DNA from: Bacillus siamensis KCTC 13613
Lineage (GTDB): Bacteria; Bacillota; Bacilli; Bacillales; Bacillaceae
Direction of reading: 5' to 3'
DNA: 64,000 nucleotides
NCBI RefSeq assembly: GCF_000262045.1
Contig: NZ_AJVF01000039.1
Coordinates: forward strand, 124,001 to 188,000
Part shown: one piece after another, positions 27,870-36,237 of the stretch
Layout of the letters: every line of letters begins with the position of its first letter
Position numbering within the stretch: the stretch's first letter is position 1
Translations under genes and position numbers: made by a program
The notes under the pieces: generated by a model
Databases searched by the model: none
What the model was told of the DNA's origin: nothing
What the model saw: only the letters and a program-made list of their open reading frames with translations

Positions 27870-28262
27870 ATGTTGATTACGAAAAGAGGAACTTGGTGGG
27901 AAGTGCTGCACAGCTGGTGGCTGCTGCTGACTTTTGCGCCGTTTGCGCTCACCGCTTTCTTGGCCTTTTTCTATATCGGCTACCGGGCCAAGAACAAAAA
28001 ATGGCTGAAATACGGACTTATCTATTTTATTATTTTAGCAATTGCTTTTGTGCTGCCGAGCACACTCGGTGTGTATATCGTGCTGCCTCTATGGGTCATC
28101 GCCATCATCCACGGGCTGAAGGTGCGGGCGTCTTATTTGATACAGCTTGATGTGTTTAAACAAAACGTCGAAGCGAGAGCGTATGAAGCGGTTAGGCACG
28201 AGGCGGAGGAAAAATTCGGCGGAAAACCCGCTCAGCGCATTGACCTGACAAAACAGAGATAA
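27870..28262 (+). CDS. yxeC: Membrane protein YxeC
   Basis: 130 residues with three hydrophobic stretches (LLLTFAPFALTAFLAFFYIGY, YGLIYFIILAIAFVLPS and GVYIVLPLWVIAIIHG) followed by a charged cytosolic tail. Start ATG 27870 after AAAGGAGGAGG; a competing ATG at 27866 lies in another frame. Function unknown; identified mainly by position next to yxeB. Confidence 0.8.
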   Translation: MLITKRGTWWEVLHSWWLLLTFAPFALTAFLAFFYIGYRAKNKKWLKYGLIYFIILAIAFVLPSTLGVYIVLPLWVIAIIHGLKVRASYLIQLDVFKQNVEARAYEAVRHEAEEKFGGKPAQRIDLTKQR

Positions 28263-28265
28263 AGA

Positions 28266-28303
28266 CAAATGACAAAGCCGGTATCCTTGTGCTTTGTCAT
28301 TTG
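28266..28303. terminator. Bidirectional terminator between yxeC and the Q-rich coat-like gene
   Basis: CAAATGACAAAGC (28266-28278) is a perfect inverted match of GCTTTGTCATTTG (28291-28303), a 13-bp stem between convergent genes. Confidence 0.75.
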
Positions 28304-28313
28304 CGTGATCGGG

Positions 28314-28679
28314 CTATTGCTGGTATGAATGCTGCTGGAACGGTGTGTGATGCTGGGTTTGCGGGAATGATGAAACGTTAGCGTTTGTCATCGGTGAAGT
28401 CAGATGTCCGCTTACTTCCTGCTGCAGCTGGTTGCACACATTCACGATTTGCTGACATTTTTGGATGGCCATTTCATGACCCTGCAGCGCTTGCTGAATG
28501 GTATGAACGGCATGCTGCTCATGGTTCAGCATCTGCTGAAGCATTTGAATGTTTTGCTGTTCCTGCTGGAGCATTTGCTTGTACTGCTGGCTGCTTTGCT
28601 GTGTCTGCTGAATAAGCTGCTGTGCGGTTTGGCGGCATTGCTGCAGCTGATTTCCGCTGTATTGGTTTTGGTACATCAT
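28314..28679 (-). CDS. Glutamine-rich spore-coat-like protein (YxeE/YxeD group)
   Basis: 121 residues with very high Gln and His content and no hydrophobic segment. The central part (QQLIQQTQQSSQQYKQ... onward) looks like a long coiled coil with repeated Q-Q-M-L units, followed by a disordered Gln/His tail. This resembles the B. subtilis inner-coat protein YxeE (also about 121 residues), so expression late in sporulation in the mother cell is likely. Start ATG 28679 after CAGGAGG. Gene order alone would also allow YxeD, so no symbol is given. Confidence 0.7.
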   Translation of the reverse strand: MMYQNQYSGNQLQQCRQTAQQLIQQTQQSSQQYKQMLQQEQQNIQMLQQMLNHEQHAVHTIQQALQGHEMAIQKCQQIVNVCNQLQQEVSGHLTSPMTNANVSSFPQTQHHTPFQQHSYQQ

Positions 28680-28783
28680 GAAAACCTCCTGGAGTGATTG
28701 ATTTTACATATTTATCATGTGAAAGAAAATGTGAGGCATTCATGCAAGAATGGCATTCAAATATTTACCTGTTATGTACAGAG

Positions 28784-28836
28784 CGGAATACAAGGCTCGG
28801 GAATGGCCTGTCGAGCTTTGTATTCCGGCCCTTTTT
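28784..28836 (+). terminator. Orphan plus-strand intrinsic terminator
   Basis: A 16-bp stem (28784-28799 with 28812-28827, one G-T wobble), 12-base loop, then CCC and five T. The T-tract is on the plus strand although both flanking genes are on the minus strand, so it does not terminate either by the standard mechanism. Confidence 0.6.
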
Positions 28837-28837
28837 C

Positions 28838-29218
28838 TCAGAAGCCGCCTTCTGTAGCGTGAAAAGGGATATTGAGTCTGTTTTCGACTGCACGCAGGCG
28901 CTGATTCAAACGGTTTAAGCGGCGGGTATGGATTTCAATGGACTGGCTCAGCCGTCTGATCTGCTCATTCATCCGCGTGATTTCCCGGTTTTGGCGCTGG
29001 TCTTCTTGTGAGAGGCGGGTAAGCTCTCTCGTTTGCTCGGCATTTTGTCTTTCAAGCTGGGCAACTCTCCGTTCTAAACCTGTCGGCTGCCGCTCTTCGG
29101 ACTGGTAGGGCGCATAATAGCTTTCCTGCTGATACGGCTCATACTCAACGCGGTTCACTTCGTATTCCTGCTGCTGAGGGAAATAGGCAGGCGGGGTGTA
29201 GTACTGATATGGGTTCAT
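28838..29218 (-). CDS. Tyr/Pro/Gln-rich protein with coiled coil (YxeD/YxeE neighbour)
   Basis: 126 residues in two parts. The N-terminal 45 residues are rich in Tyr, Pro and Gln ([20 protein letters not shown]), typical of spore coat or crust proteins. Residues about 48-118 form a charged Arg/Glu/Gln heptad coiled coil ([19 protein letters not shown]). A spore-surface role is inferred from composition and from the neighbouring coat-like gene. I cannot tell whether it is the YxeD counterpart. Confidence 0.65.
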   Translation of the reverse strand: MNPYQYYTPPAYFPQQQEYEVNRVEYEPYQQESYYAPYQSEERQPTGLERRVAQLERQNAEQTRELTRLSQEDQRQNREITRMNEQIRRLSQSIEIHTRRLNRLNQRLRAVENRLNIPFHATEGGF

Positions 29219-29329
29219 TCATCATTCTCCTTATCTAGTGAAGTCTTTATACACTATGTAGTCAATCGCACAGTGCCACGGCATCCGCCTAACTTACAGG
29301 CGTAAAAAAAGCTGCAAAGGAAGGTGATC

Positions 29330-29749
29330 ATGTTGCGGGACATACGGATTTTCATCATGATGGTTCTTGTTTTCGGATGCGTCATGATAACAGGCTGCTC
29401 GCAAAAGAAAGCGGACGAGACCCCTTTTTATTACGGGACATGGGATGCGGGGCTGAAGCCGGGCCCGATGGACGGAGTCAGATCTGAAACCGTCACGTTT
29501 ACGAAAGACAGCGTGCTGACAAAGCAGGTCATTAAAGGCCGCGGCGAGGTTCCTATGCCCTCGGATGCTTACAAGGTGATCTCACAAAACACGGACGGAA
29601 CGATCGAGATTGAATACCTCGGACATCCGCATCCCGTCAAAAGCACGTTGAAAAGAGGAAAAAACGATACGCTCATTTGGAAGATATACGGAGAAACAAA
29701 AACAATGACAAGAATAAAAACCGGCGGGGAGGATGCACATGAGAAATAA
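29330..29749 (+). CDS. yxeF: Small lipoprotein YxeF (lipocalin-like)
   Basis: 139 residues. Signal peptide RDIRIFIMMVLVFGCVMITGC ending in lipobox ITGC, so the mature protein is lipid-anchored on the outer face of the membrane. The remainder is short beta-strand-like segments, consistent with the small lipocalin fold reported for the B. subtilis homologue. ATG 29330 is preferred over GTG 29324, which lies in the AAAGGAAGG ribosome-binding site. It overlaps yxeG by 11 bp. Ligand unknown. Confidence 0.78.
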   Translation: MLRDIRIFIMMVLVFGCVMITGCSQKKADETPFYYGTWDAGLKPGPMDGVRSETVTFTKDSVLTKQVIKGRGEVPMPSDAYKVISQNTDGTIEIEYLGHPHPVKSTLKRGKNDTLIWKIYGETKTMTRIKTGGEDAHEK

Positions 29750-30263
29750 AGCTGCCGACAGACTCGTTTTGACGGGTGTCATCGTACATATCATTCAATG
29801 GTTTTCACTGGTATGGTTATTTTTTATGCTTTTAGATCAGTTCGGGCGTTTTACTATTTATAATCCCAATGTCGTAAACGGCAGCATGCAGTCTTTTTCA
29901 TTCTTTGATATGATGCGCGCTCTTCTGTTTTCCGGCACGCTGCGGAATACGCTCCTGCTGTTTCTGTTTGCGGCGCTGCTCATTTACTTATGGGTGAACG
30001 CCCTGTTTATTCTGCTAGAAATCGTTTCTTACATCATGATCAGGCGGAACAGCCGTTCATTATGGGCATACTTTCCCGCAGCGATGGGAATAAAGCTTGC
30101 CCTTCTGGACATAGCGGCCGTCCCTTTCTTTGCGGCGGGGTTGATTCTTTTAAAGCAGAAAACAGAAAACGGCGCAGAACAAACCGATAAGAGGACAAGA
30201 CGGCCCCGTAACCGGAGACAGATCCGGTATAAGCAGAGAAGGCGGAGAAATCCGTCCGTTTAA
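29739..30263 (+). CDS. yxeG: Membrane protein YxeG
   Basis: 174 residues with about four membrane segments (HIIQWFSLVWLFFMLL; TLLLFLFAALLIYLWVNALFILLEIVSYIMI; YFPAAMGIKLALLDIAAVPFFAAGLILL) and a strongly basic cytosolic tail. ATG 29739 after GGGGAGG is preferred to ATG 29733. Coupled to yxeF. Function unknown. Confidence 0.78.
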   Translation: MRNKAADRLVLTGVIVHIIQWFSLVWLFFMLLDQFGRFTIYNPNVVNGSMQSFSFFDMMRALLFSGTLRNTLLLFLFAALLIYLWVNALFILLEIVSYIMIRRNSRSLWAYFPAAMGIKLALLDIAAVPFFAAGLILLKQKTENGAEQTDKRTRRPRNRRQIRYKQRRRRNPSV

Positions 30264-30331
30264 TTTTTCTTTGAAACGAAAAAACGATATGATGAAAGCA
30301 TAAGACGAAAAGGATACAAAGGAGATGCAGG

Positions 30332-31144
30332 ATGTACAAGTTAATCGCAATAGATATGGACGGAACACTATTAAACGATCATCATGAAGTGACGGCTGAA
30401 GTCCGCGGGGCGCTTGATGCCGCTAAAGCGGAAGGGGTCAATATCGTCCTGTGCACGGGCCGGCCGATCGGCGGCGTGCGGCGGTATTTGGAAGAGCTGA
30501 ACTTACAGGAGGAAGGCGACTTTGTGATTGCTTATAACGGCGCCCTCGTCCAAAATACGTATACAAACGGTGTCGTGGCCGAGCAGTCATTAGGTTATGA
30601 GGATTTGAAGTCCCTTTACGAGCTGAGCTTACAGCTGGACACTCCGATGCATTACTTTGACACAGCTAATCTGTACACGCCGAACCGGGATATCAGTGAA
30701 TACACGGTTTACGAATCATATATTACGAAAGTGCCGCTTCATTTCCGCACGATTGATGAGGTGCCGAAGGATATTCTGATTCCGAAAGTCATGTTCATCG
30801 ACGATCCGGACAAGCTGGAGAAAACGATCGCTTCCATCCCGGAATCATTCACGGAAACATACACAATGGTCAAAAGCGCGCCGTTCTTTCATGAGATTCT
30901 TCACCCGAAAGTCAGTAAAGGAAACGCGGTCAAGCTGCTGGCTGAAAAACTCGGAATTGAACAAAAAGACGTCATGGCAATCGGCGATAACGGCAATGAC
31001 ATGTCTATGATTCAGTGGGCCGGCTGCGGTGTCGCAATGGCCAATGCCATCCCGGAAGTAAGGGAAATTGCAAATTTTGAAACAAAATCAAACAACGAAC
31101 ACGGCGTAGCGCATGCGATTCAGGAGCTTGTGCTGAAAAAATAG
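30332..31144 (+). CDS. yxeH: HAD-superfamily Cof-type phosphatase YxeH
   Basis: 270 residues, HAD type IIB. Motif I IDMDGTLLND (nucleophile Asp8 and acid Asp10), motif II CTGRP, motif III Lys in VSKGNAVK, motif IV GDNGNDMSMI. Cytosolic hydrolase of small phosphometabolites such as sugar phosphates; exact substrate unknown. Start after AAAGGAGATG. Confidence 0.9.
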   Translation: MYKLIAIDMDGTLLNDHHEVTAEVRGALDAAKAEGVNIVLCTGRPIGGVRRYLEELNLQEEGDFVIAYNGALVQNTYTNGVVAEQSLGYEDLKSLYELSLQLDTPMHYFDTANLYTPNRDISEYTVYESYITKVPLHFRTIDEVPKDILIPKVMFIDDPDKLEKTIASIPESFTETYTMVKSAPFFHEILHPKVSKGNAVKLLAEKLGIEQKDVMAIGDNGNDMSMIQWAGCGVAMANAIPEVREIANFETKSNNEHGVAHAIQELVLKK

Positions 31145-31145
31145 G

Positions 31146-31172
31146 CACCCCATCAGAGGGTGCTTTTTTACC
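31146..31172 (+). terminator. Terminator after yxeH
   Basis: GCACCC / GGGTGC hairpin followed by six T. Confidence 0.85.
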
Positions 31173-31214
31173 GCGTGTTTTGGTGATATGATAAGCGGAG
31201 AGGGGAGGCGCGAT

Positions 31215-32156
31215 ATGGATCGTGAAAAACAGCAGCTCAGCATAGAAGCGGCAAAACTATATTATCAATCAGATTACAGCCAGCAGCAGATCGCCGAACG
31301 GCTTAATCTGTCACGCCCCACCGTTTCGAGGCTGCTTCAGTACGCAAAGGAAAAAGGATATGTCCAAATTCGCGTCATGGACCCGTTTGAGGATCTGGAC
31401 GAGCTCGGCGCGAAGCTGGAAGAAAAATACGGGCTGCTTGAGGCGCACGTCGTCTTTTCTCCAAGTGACGATTACCAGGCCATTACACATTACTTAAGCC
31501 GTTATGGCGCAGACTATATGCATAAAACCGTAAAGGACGGCGATATACTCGGCGTAAGCTGGGGGACGACGATGTACCAGATCGCAAGCCGCATGGAGCC
31601 GAAGCAGGTAAAGAGCGTTGAAGTCGTACAGCTGAAAGGCGGCATCAGTCATTCCAATGTCAATACGTATTCGTCAGAAACGATTCAGCTGTTCGCCGAA
31701 GTATTTCAGACCATGCCGAGGTATTTGCCGCTGCCGGTTATATTTGACAGCGCCGATGTGAAACAGATGGTCGAGCGGGACAGACATATTAAGCGGATCA
31801 TTGAAATGGGCAGACAAGCCAATATCGCGCTGTTTACGGTCGGAACCGTCCGGGATGAGGCGCTGCTTTTCAGACTCGGCTATTTCCGGGAAGAAGAGAA
31901 ACAATTGCTGAAAGCGCGCGGAGTCGGCGATATTTGTTCGCGTTTTTTTGACGAGGAAGGCAGGATCTGCAGCAGCAGCATTAACGGCCGGACGATCGGA
32001 GTCGAGCTCAGCGACTTGAAAATGAAAGAACGTTCGATTCTGGTGGCGGGCGGCAGCAGAAAATGCAAGGCCATTCACGGGGCCCTGAAAGGAAAGTACG
32101 CCAACGTTTTGATTACCGATCAGCACACGGCCAAAAAACTCATTCAAGAATTGTGA
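31215..32156 (+). CDS. deoR: Deoxyribonucleoside regulator DeoR (SorC/CggR type)
   Basis: 313 residues. N-terminal helix-turn-helix SQQQIAERLNLSRPTVSRLLQYAKEKG, then a sugar-phosphate-binding domain with the phosphate-loop regions DGDILGVSWGTTMYQIA and FTVGTV. It represses the following dra-nupC-pdp operon; deoxyribose-5-phosphate is the inducer. Despite its name it belongs to the SorC family, not the E. coli DeoR family. The open frame from 31188 was shortened to ATG 31215, which has GGGGAGG. Confidence 0.94.
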   Translation: MDREKQQLSIEAAKLYYQSDYSQQQIAERLNLSRPTVSRLLQYAKEKGYVQIRVMDPFEDLDELGAKLEEKYGLLEAHVVFSPSDDYQAITHYLSRYGADYMHKTVKDGDILGVSWGTTMYQIASRMEPKQVKSVEVVQLKGGISHSNVNTYSSETIQLFAEVFQTMPRYLPLPVIFDSADVKQMVERDRHIKRIIEMGRQANIALFTVGTVRDEALLFRLGYFREEEKQLLKARGVGDICSRFFDEEGRICSSSINGRTIGVELSDLKMKERSILVAGGSRKCKAIHGALKGKYANVLITDQHTAKKLIQEL

Positions 32157-32161
32157 CAATT

Positions 32162-32179
32162 CATGAACATAATTTCAAT
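32162..32179. promoter_or_regulatory. Putative DeoR operator upstream of dra
   Basis: CATGAACATAATTTCAAT agrees with the B. subtilis DeoR palindrome ATTGAACAAAATTTCAAT at 15 of 18 positions (consensus from memory). A half-site TGTTCAAAATT follows at 32194-32204. Both flank the -35 box, as expected for a cooperative repressor. Confidence 0.7.
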
Positions 32180-32185
32180 AACCAA

Positions 32186-32214
32186 TTTACATATGTTCAA
32201 AATTCGGTTATTCT
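32186..32214 (+). promoter_or_regulatory. dra-nupC-pdp promoter
   Basis: TTTACA (32186-32191), 17-bp spacer, TATTCT (32209-32214), sitting between and over the DeoR sites. Confidence 0.6.
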
Positions 32215-32246
32215 AAACGTATCCTAGGAAAAAGGAAGTGCATACA

Positions 32247-32915
32247 ATGTCAATTGCAAGTCAAATAGACCATACTGCTTTGAAACCGCATACACAAAAA
32301 GCAGATATTTTACAACTGATAAAAGAAGCAAAAGAGTATAAATTCGCATCCGTTTGTGTGAACCCGACTTGGGTCAAACTCGCAGCGGAGGAGCTGAAGG
32401 GCACGGGAGTTGACGTTTGCACCGTTATCGGATTCCCTCTCGGCGCAACGACATCGGAAACAAAAGCATTTGAAACGAAGGATGCCATCTCAAAAGGAGC
32501 CACTGAGGTTGACATGGTCATCAATATCGGCGCATTAAAAGACGGTGATGATGAGGCTGTTGAGGCTGATATCCGCGCGGTAGTTGAAGCAGCTGATAAA
32601 AAAGCGCTCGTCAAAGTGATCATCGAAACATGTCTTTTGACAGATGAAGAAAAAGAGCGCGCGTGCCGTTTGGCGGTATCCGCAGGCGCCAATTTCGTCA
32701 AAACGTCTACCGGTTTTTCGACAGGCGGGGCAACGGCTGAAGACATTGCTCTCATGAGAAAAACAGTCGGACCGGACATCGGGGTCAAAGCATCAGGCGG
32801 CATCAGAACAAAAGCTGATGTTGACAGCATGATTGCAGCGGGCGCGAGCCGGATCGGCGCAAGTGCGGGCGTCTCTATCGTGAGCGGCGGAGACAGCGGC
32901 AGCAGCGACTATTAA
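32247..32915 (+). CDS. dra: Deoxyribose-phosphate aldolase Dra/DeoC
   Basis: 222-residue class I aldolase: 2-deoxyribose-5-phosphate to glyceraldehyde-3-phosphate and acetaldehyde. Schiff-base Lys in the [13 protein letters not shown] motif, a second catalytic Lys in [10 protein letters not shown], and Asp in [18 protein letters not shown] surroundings. ATG 32247 after AAAAGGAAGTG is preferred over GTG 32238. First gene of the operon. Confidence 0.95.
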   Translation: MSIASQIDHTALKPHTQKADILQLIKEAKEYKFASVCVNPTWVKLAAEELKGTGVDVCTVIGFPLGATTSETKAFETKDAISKGATEVDMVINIGALKDGDDEAVEADIRAVVEAADKKALVKVIIETCLLTDEEKERACRLAVSAGANFVKTSTGFSTGGATAEDIALMRKTVGPDIGVKASGGIRTKADVDSMIAAGASRIGASAGVSIVSGGDSGSSDY

Positions 32916-32922
32916 TCAGCAG

Positions 32923-32943
32923 TGCGGAAGCTGAAAGCTTCCG
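32923..32943 (+). other. Hairpin between dra and nupC
   Basis: GCGGAAGCT / AGCTTCCGC with a three-base loop, directly after dra, followed by a pyrimidine-rich stretch without a true T-tract. Likely an mRNA stabiliser or weak attenuator. Confidence 0.5.
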
Positions 32944-32974
32944 CCATCCTCTTTCTTTGTTGATGCATAAAAAA

Positions 32975-32989
32975 TTGTAAGCGAATACA
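32975..32989 (+). promoter_or_regulatory. CcpA cre site between dra and nupC
   Basis: TTGTAAGCGAATACA fits WTGNAANCGNWNNCW at all defined positions. It lies inside the operon, about 760 bp downstream of the promoter, so repression would be by transcription roadblock. Confidence 0.6.
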
Positions 32990-33007
32990 AATAAAAGGAG
33001 AACACAT

Positions 33008-34189
33008 ATGAAGTATCTCATCGGAATTATCGGTATCATTGTGTTTTTAGGTCTTGCCTGGCTCGCCAGCAATGGCAAAAAAAGAATCAGAATCCGGCCG
33101 ATCGCGGTCATGCTCGTGCTGCAGTTGATTCTCGGTTACATTCTCCTCAACACCGGTATCGGGAATTTTCTTGTCGGCGGTTTTGCAAAAGGATTTAACT
33201 ATTTGCTGGAATATGCATCAGAAGGGATTAACTTTGTATTCGGCGGACTTGTGAATGCGAAACAGACGACGTTCTTCATGAGCGTGCTTCTGCCGATCGT
33301 CTTTATATCCGCTTTAATCGGAATTCTGCAGCATTGGAAGGTCCTCCCCTTCATCACGAAGTATATCGGTCTTGCGTTAAGCAAGGTGAACGGAATGGGG
33401 AAAATCGAATCTTACAACGCTGTCGCCTCCGCAATTTTAGGGCAATCAGAAGTGTTTATCAGCTTGAAAAAACAGCTCGGCTATCTTACTGAACAGCGCT
33501 TATACACGCTTTGCGCATCTGCTATGTCGACGGTCTCAATGTCGATCGTCGGTTCTTACATGATGATGCTGAAGCCGGAATACGTCGTGACGGCGCTTGT
33601 GCTGAACTTATTCGGCGGATTTATCATCGCTTCTATCATCAACCCGTACACCGTCAGCAAAGAAGAGGATTTGATTGTCGTTCCTGAAGAAGAAAAGCAA
33701 TCCTTTTTTGAAGTGCTCGGTGAGTATATAATGGATGGATTCAGAGTCGCCGTTGTCGTAGCGGCGATGCTGATCGGATTTGTCGCACTCATTGCCCTGG
33801 TCAACGGCGTTTTTAACGCGGTCTTCGGCATTACATTCCAGGCGCTGCTCGGCTATGTCTTCGCGCCGTTTGCGTTTTTAACCGGTATTCCGTGGAATGA
33901 AGCGGTGAGCGCGGGAAGCATTATGGCGACGAAAATGGTATCGAATGAATTTGTGGCGATGCAGACGCTCTCATCCGGCGATTTCCATTTCAGCGCGCAT
34001 ACTCAGGCAGTGGTATCGGTATTCCTTGTCTCATTTGCGAATTTCTCCTCTATCGGTATCATTACGGGTGCGGTGAAAGGGCTGCATGAAAAGCAAGGAA
34101 ACGTCGTCGCGCGGTTCGGGCTGAAGCTGCTGTACGGCGCAACGCTCGTCAGCTTCCTGACAGCGGCGATCGTGGGATTGATTCACTGA
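33008..34189 (+). CDS. nupC: Concentrative nucleoside transporter NupC (pyrimidine)
   Basis: 393 residues, about ten membrane segments. CNT family motifs: GGLVNAKQTTFFMSVLLPIVFISALIGIL, GQSEVFISLKKQL, SMSTVSMSIVGSYMMM and ATKMVSNEFVAMQ, ending SFANFSSIGIITGAVKG. Proton-coupled import of pyrimidine (deoxy)nucleosides, feeding Pdp. A paralogue, nupG, occurs at 56104-57297 in this window. Confidence 0.95.
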   Translation: MKYLIGIIGIIVFLGLAWLASNGKKRIRIRPIAVMLVLQLILGYILLNTGIGNFLVGGFAKGFNYLLEYASEGINFVFGGLVNAKQTTFFMSVLLPIVFISALIGILQHWKVLPFITKYIGLALSKVNGMGKIESYNAVASAILGQSEVFISLKKQLGYLTEQRLYTLCASAMSTVSMSIVGSYMMMLKPEYVVTALVLNLFGGFIIASIINPYTVSKEEDLIVVPEEEKQSFFEVLGEYIMDGFRVAVVVAAMLIGFVALIALVNGVFNAVFGITFQALLGYVFAPFAFLTGIPWNEAVSAGSIMATKMVSNEFVAMQTLSSGDFHFSAHTQAVVSVFLVSFANFSSIGIITGAVKGLHEKQGNVVARFGLKLLYGATLVSFLTAAIVGLIH

Positions 34190-34216
34190 ACATAATTGAA
34201 GGACAGGTGATAGATC

Positions 34217-35518
34217 ATGAGAATGGTAGATCTTATTGTAAAAAAACAAAACGGAAAAGAACTGACAACAGAAGAAATTCAATTTTTCGTAAAAGGATAT
34301 ACGGACGGAAGCATCCCTGATTACCAGGCGAGCGCCCTTGCCATGGCGATTTACTTTCAGGATATGACAGATCGGGAGCGCGCCGATCTGACAATGGCGA
34401 TGGTCAATTCAGGGGAAACGATTGATCTCTCCGCCATCGAAGGCATCAAGGTCGACAAGCACTCTACGGGCGGTGTCGGCGACACGACGACTCTCGTACT
34501 CGCACCGCTCGTCGCGGCGCTCGGCGTTCCCGTTGCTAAAATGTCCGGACGCGGCCTCGGCCATACGGGGGGAACCATTGATAAACTGGAAGCGATCGAA
34601 GGCTTCCACGTGGAATTGTCAAAAGATGAATTCATCAAGCTTGTGAATCGTGACAAAGTAGCCGTCATCGGACAAAGCGGCAACTTGACGCCTGCCGATA
34701 AAAAGCTGTATGCGCTGCGTGATGTAACGGGTACGGTGAACTCCATCCCGCTGATCGCAAGCTCCATTATGAGTAAAAAAATCGCCGCCGGAGCAGATGC
34801 GATCGTGCTTGACGTCAAAACGGGCGCCGGCGCGTTTATGAAAACGGATGAAGACGCCGTGAACCTCGCCAAAGCAATGGTCCGCATCGGAAACAACGTC
34901 GGCCGCCAGACGATGGCCGTGATTTCTGACATGTCACAGCCGCTCGGTTTTGCGATCGGGAATGCCCTGGAGGTTCAAGAAGCCATTGATACGTTAAGAG
35001 GGGAAGGCCCTGAAGACTTAAACGAACTCGTCCTCACGCTCGGCAGCCAAATGGTCGTATTGGCGAAAAAAGCCGAGACATTGGAAGAAGCGAGAACGAA
35101 GCTGCAGGAAGTCATGAAAAACGGAAAAGCGCTTGAAAAGTTCAAAGAGTTCCTGAGCAATCAGGGAGGAGACGCTTCCGTCGTTGACGAACCGTCCAAA
35201 CTTCCGCAGGCGGCGTACAAAATTGACGTCCCGGCAAAAGAAGCGGGTGTCGTTTCAGAAATCATCGCTGACGAAATCGGCGTCGCAGCGATGCTGTTAG
35301 GCGCGGGACGTGCGACAAAAGAGGACGAAATCGACCTTGCCGTCGGCATCATGCTCCGTAAAAAAGTCGGTGACAAAGTCGAAAAAGGAGAGCCGCTCGT
35401 CACCCTTTACGCCAACCGCGAAAACGTTGACGACGTGACCGCCAAAGTCTATGACAACATCCGCATCTCAGAAAAAGCGGAAGCACCGAAGCTGATTCAT
35501 ACGCTGATTACGGAATAA
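34217..35518 (+). CDS. pdp: Pyrimidine-nucleoside phosphorylase Pdp
   Basis: 433 residues. Phosphorolysis of uridine, thymidine and deoxyuridine to the base and (deoxy)ribose-1-phosphate. The family signature [20 protein letters not shown] and the phosphate-binding [10 protein letters not shown] with [11 protein letters not shown] are present. Last gene of the operon; a strong terminator follows. Confidence 0.96.
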   Translation: MRMVDLIVKKQNGKELTTEEIQFFVKGYTDGSIPDYQASALAMAIYFQDMTDRERADLTMAMVNSGETIDLSAIEGIKVDKHSTGGVGDTTTLVLAPLVAALGVPVAKMSGRGLGHTGGTIDKLEAIEGFHVELSKDEFIKLVNRDKVAVIGQSGNLTPADKKLYALRDVTGTVNSIPLIASSIMSKKIAAGADAIVLDVKTGAGAFMKTDEDAVNLAKAMVRIGNNVGRQTMAVISDMSQPLGFAIGNALEVQEAIDTLRGEGPEDLNELVLTLGSQMVVLAKKAETLEEARTKLQEVMKNGKALEKFKEFLSNQGGDASVVDEPSKLPQAAYKIDVPAKEAGVVSEIIADEIGVAAMLLGAGRATKEDEIDLAVGIMLRKKVGDKVEKGEPLVTLYANRENVDDVTAKVYDNIRISEKAEAPKLIHTLITE

Positions 35519-35519
35519 G

Positions 35520-35559
35520 AAAAAAAGGCACATACCCCTTAAGTATGTGCCTTTTTTTA
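35520..35559 (+). terminator. Terminator after pdp
   Basis: AGGCACATAC / GTATGTGCCT hairpin with a T-tract of seven. Confidence 0.9.
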
Positions 35560-35946
35560 TGGCATGGTTTTATCCAAATGAATGTCACGAAAGCGATCGG
35601 AACGAGAGGATATAACGGCGTGCGGAAGGTCAGATCTGTGAGGCGGCCGCTGTTTTTTACATCATGCTTTCGAAATAAGAGCTGAGACAGGGCAATGCTC
35701 ATCCACACCACGACGCCGGCAAATCCGGCTGCAGCGTCGTACTGCTGCGCAGGAGAACCGGATACACATATCGGCAGCCGCCGCGGCCGGAACCTGCAAA
35801 CTCATCCAGCATGGAAAAGCCATCACAGCCGCCATCAAAACCCCCAAAACCATCCGGCTTAACTCCAACGGCACCATTTCCGGGGAAATGACCAGAACCT
35901 GAACAATAACCGGCAGCAGCAAAGCCCGAATCAACCTGAACGGCAC
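35553..35946 (-). pseudogene. Decayed amino-acid permease, C-terminal remnant
   Basis: No intact gene lies between pdp and the Nudix gene (678 bp). On the minus strand one frame reads [20 protein letters not shown] then [16 protein letters not shown], the characteristic end of AAT-family amino-acid permeases. Upstream in another frame are SRMVLGVLMAAV and further hydrophobic residues, so at least one frameshift and loss of the N-terminal two thirds are evident. In B. subtilis this position holds the hut operon (ending in permease hutM), but orientation and exact ancestry cannot be fixed by eye. Confidence 0.65.
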
Positions 35947-36092
35947 AAATTATGACGGCGTCTCCTGAAAGAATGGGACTCAGGCAAGTGAGAAGGAAGT
36001 CGTAACGTTCAGTGTGCTGAGCAGTGACGGCGAGGCTGTTTGGGGAGTGGAGTGAACCAGCACCAGTTCTATTTGGAGGGTGCTTTTTTGCT
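35920..36092 (+). pseudogene. 3' tail of an unidentified gene with its terminator
   Basis: A plus-strand frame reads KEVVTFSVLSSDGEAVWGVE then TGA at about 36055, preceded across a stop by INLNGTNYDGVS. Just after it AGCACC / GGGTGCT forms a hairpin followed by six T (36059-36091). This looks like the very end of a lost gene with its original terminator. The product is not recognisable. 36093-36220 is AT-rich and shows no other feature. Confidence 0.4.
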
Positions 36093-36237
36093 TGCTAATT
36101 AGGAAAATGACCTTCTATTGCTTTTAATAAACTATTTGAATTATGATGGATTCAACCTCTATCGTTTACTGAAACAGTATAAATAGAAAACTCAAAATAT
36201 GAATACATATCTAAGAAAAACGAAAGGAAGTTTAATT

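Noticed and set aside
32261-32830. 189-codon minus-strand open frame inside dra
   Set aside because: Ser/Ala-rich shadow typical of antisense reading of a GC-richer gene.
34357-34932. 191-codon minus-strand open frame inside pdp
   Set aside because: Same type of antisense shadow, with no start signals.
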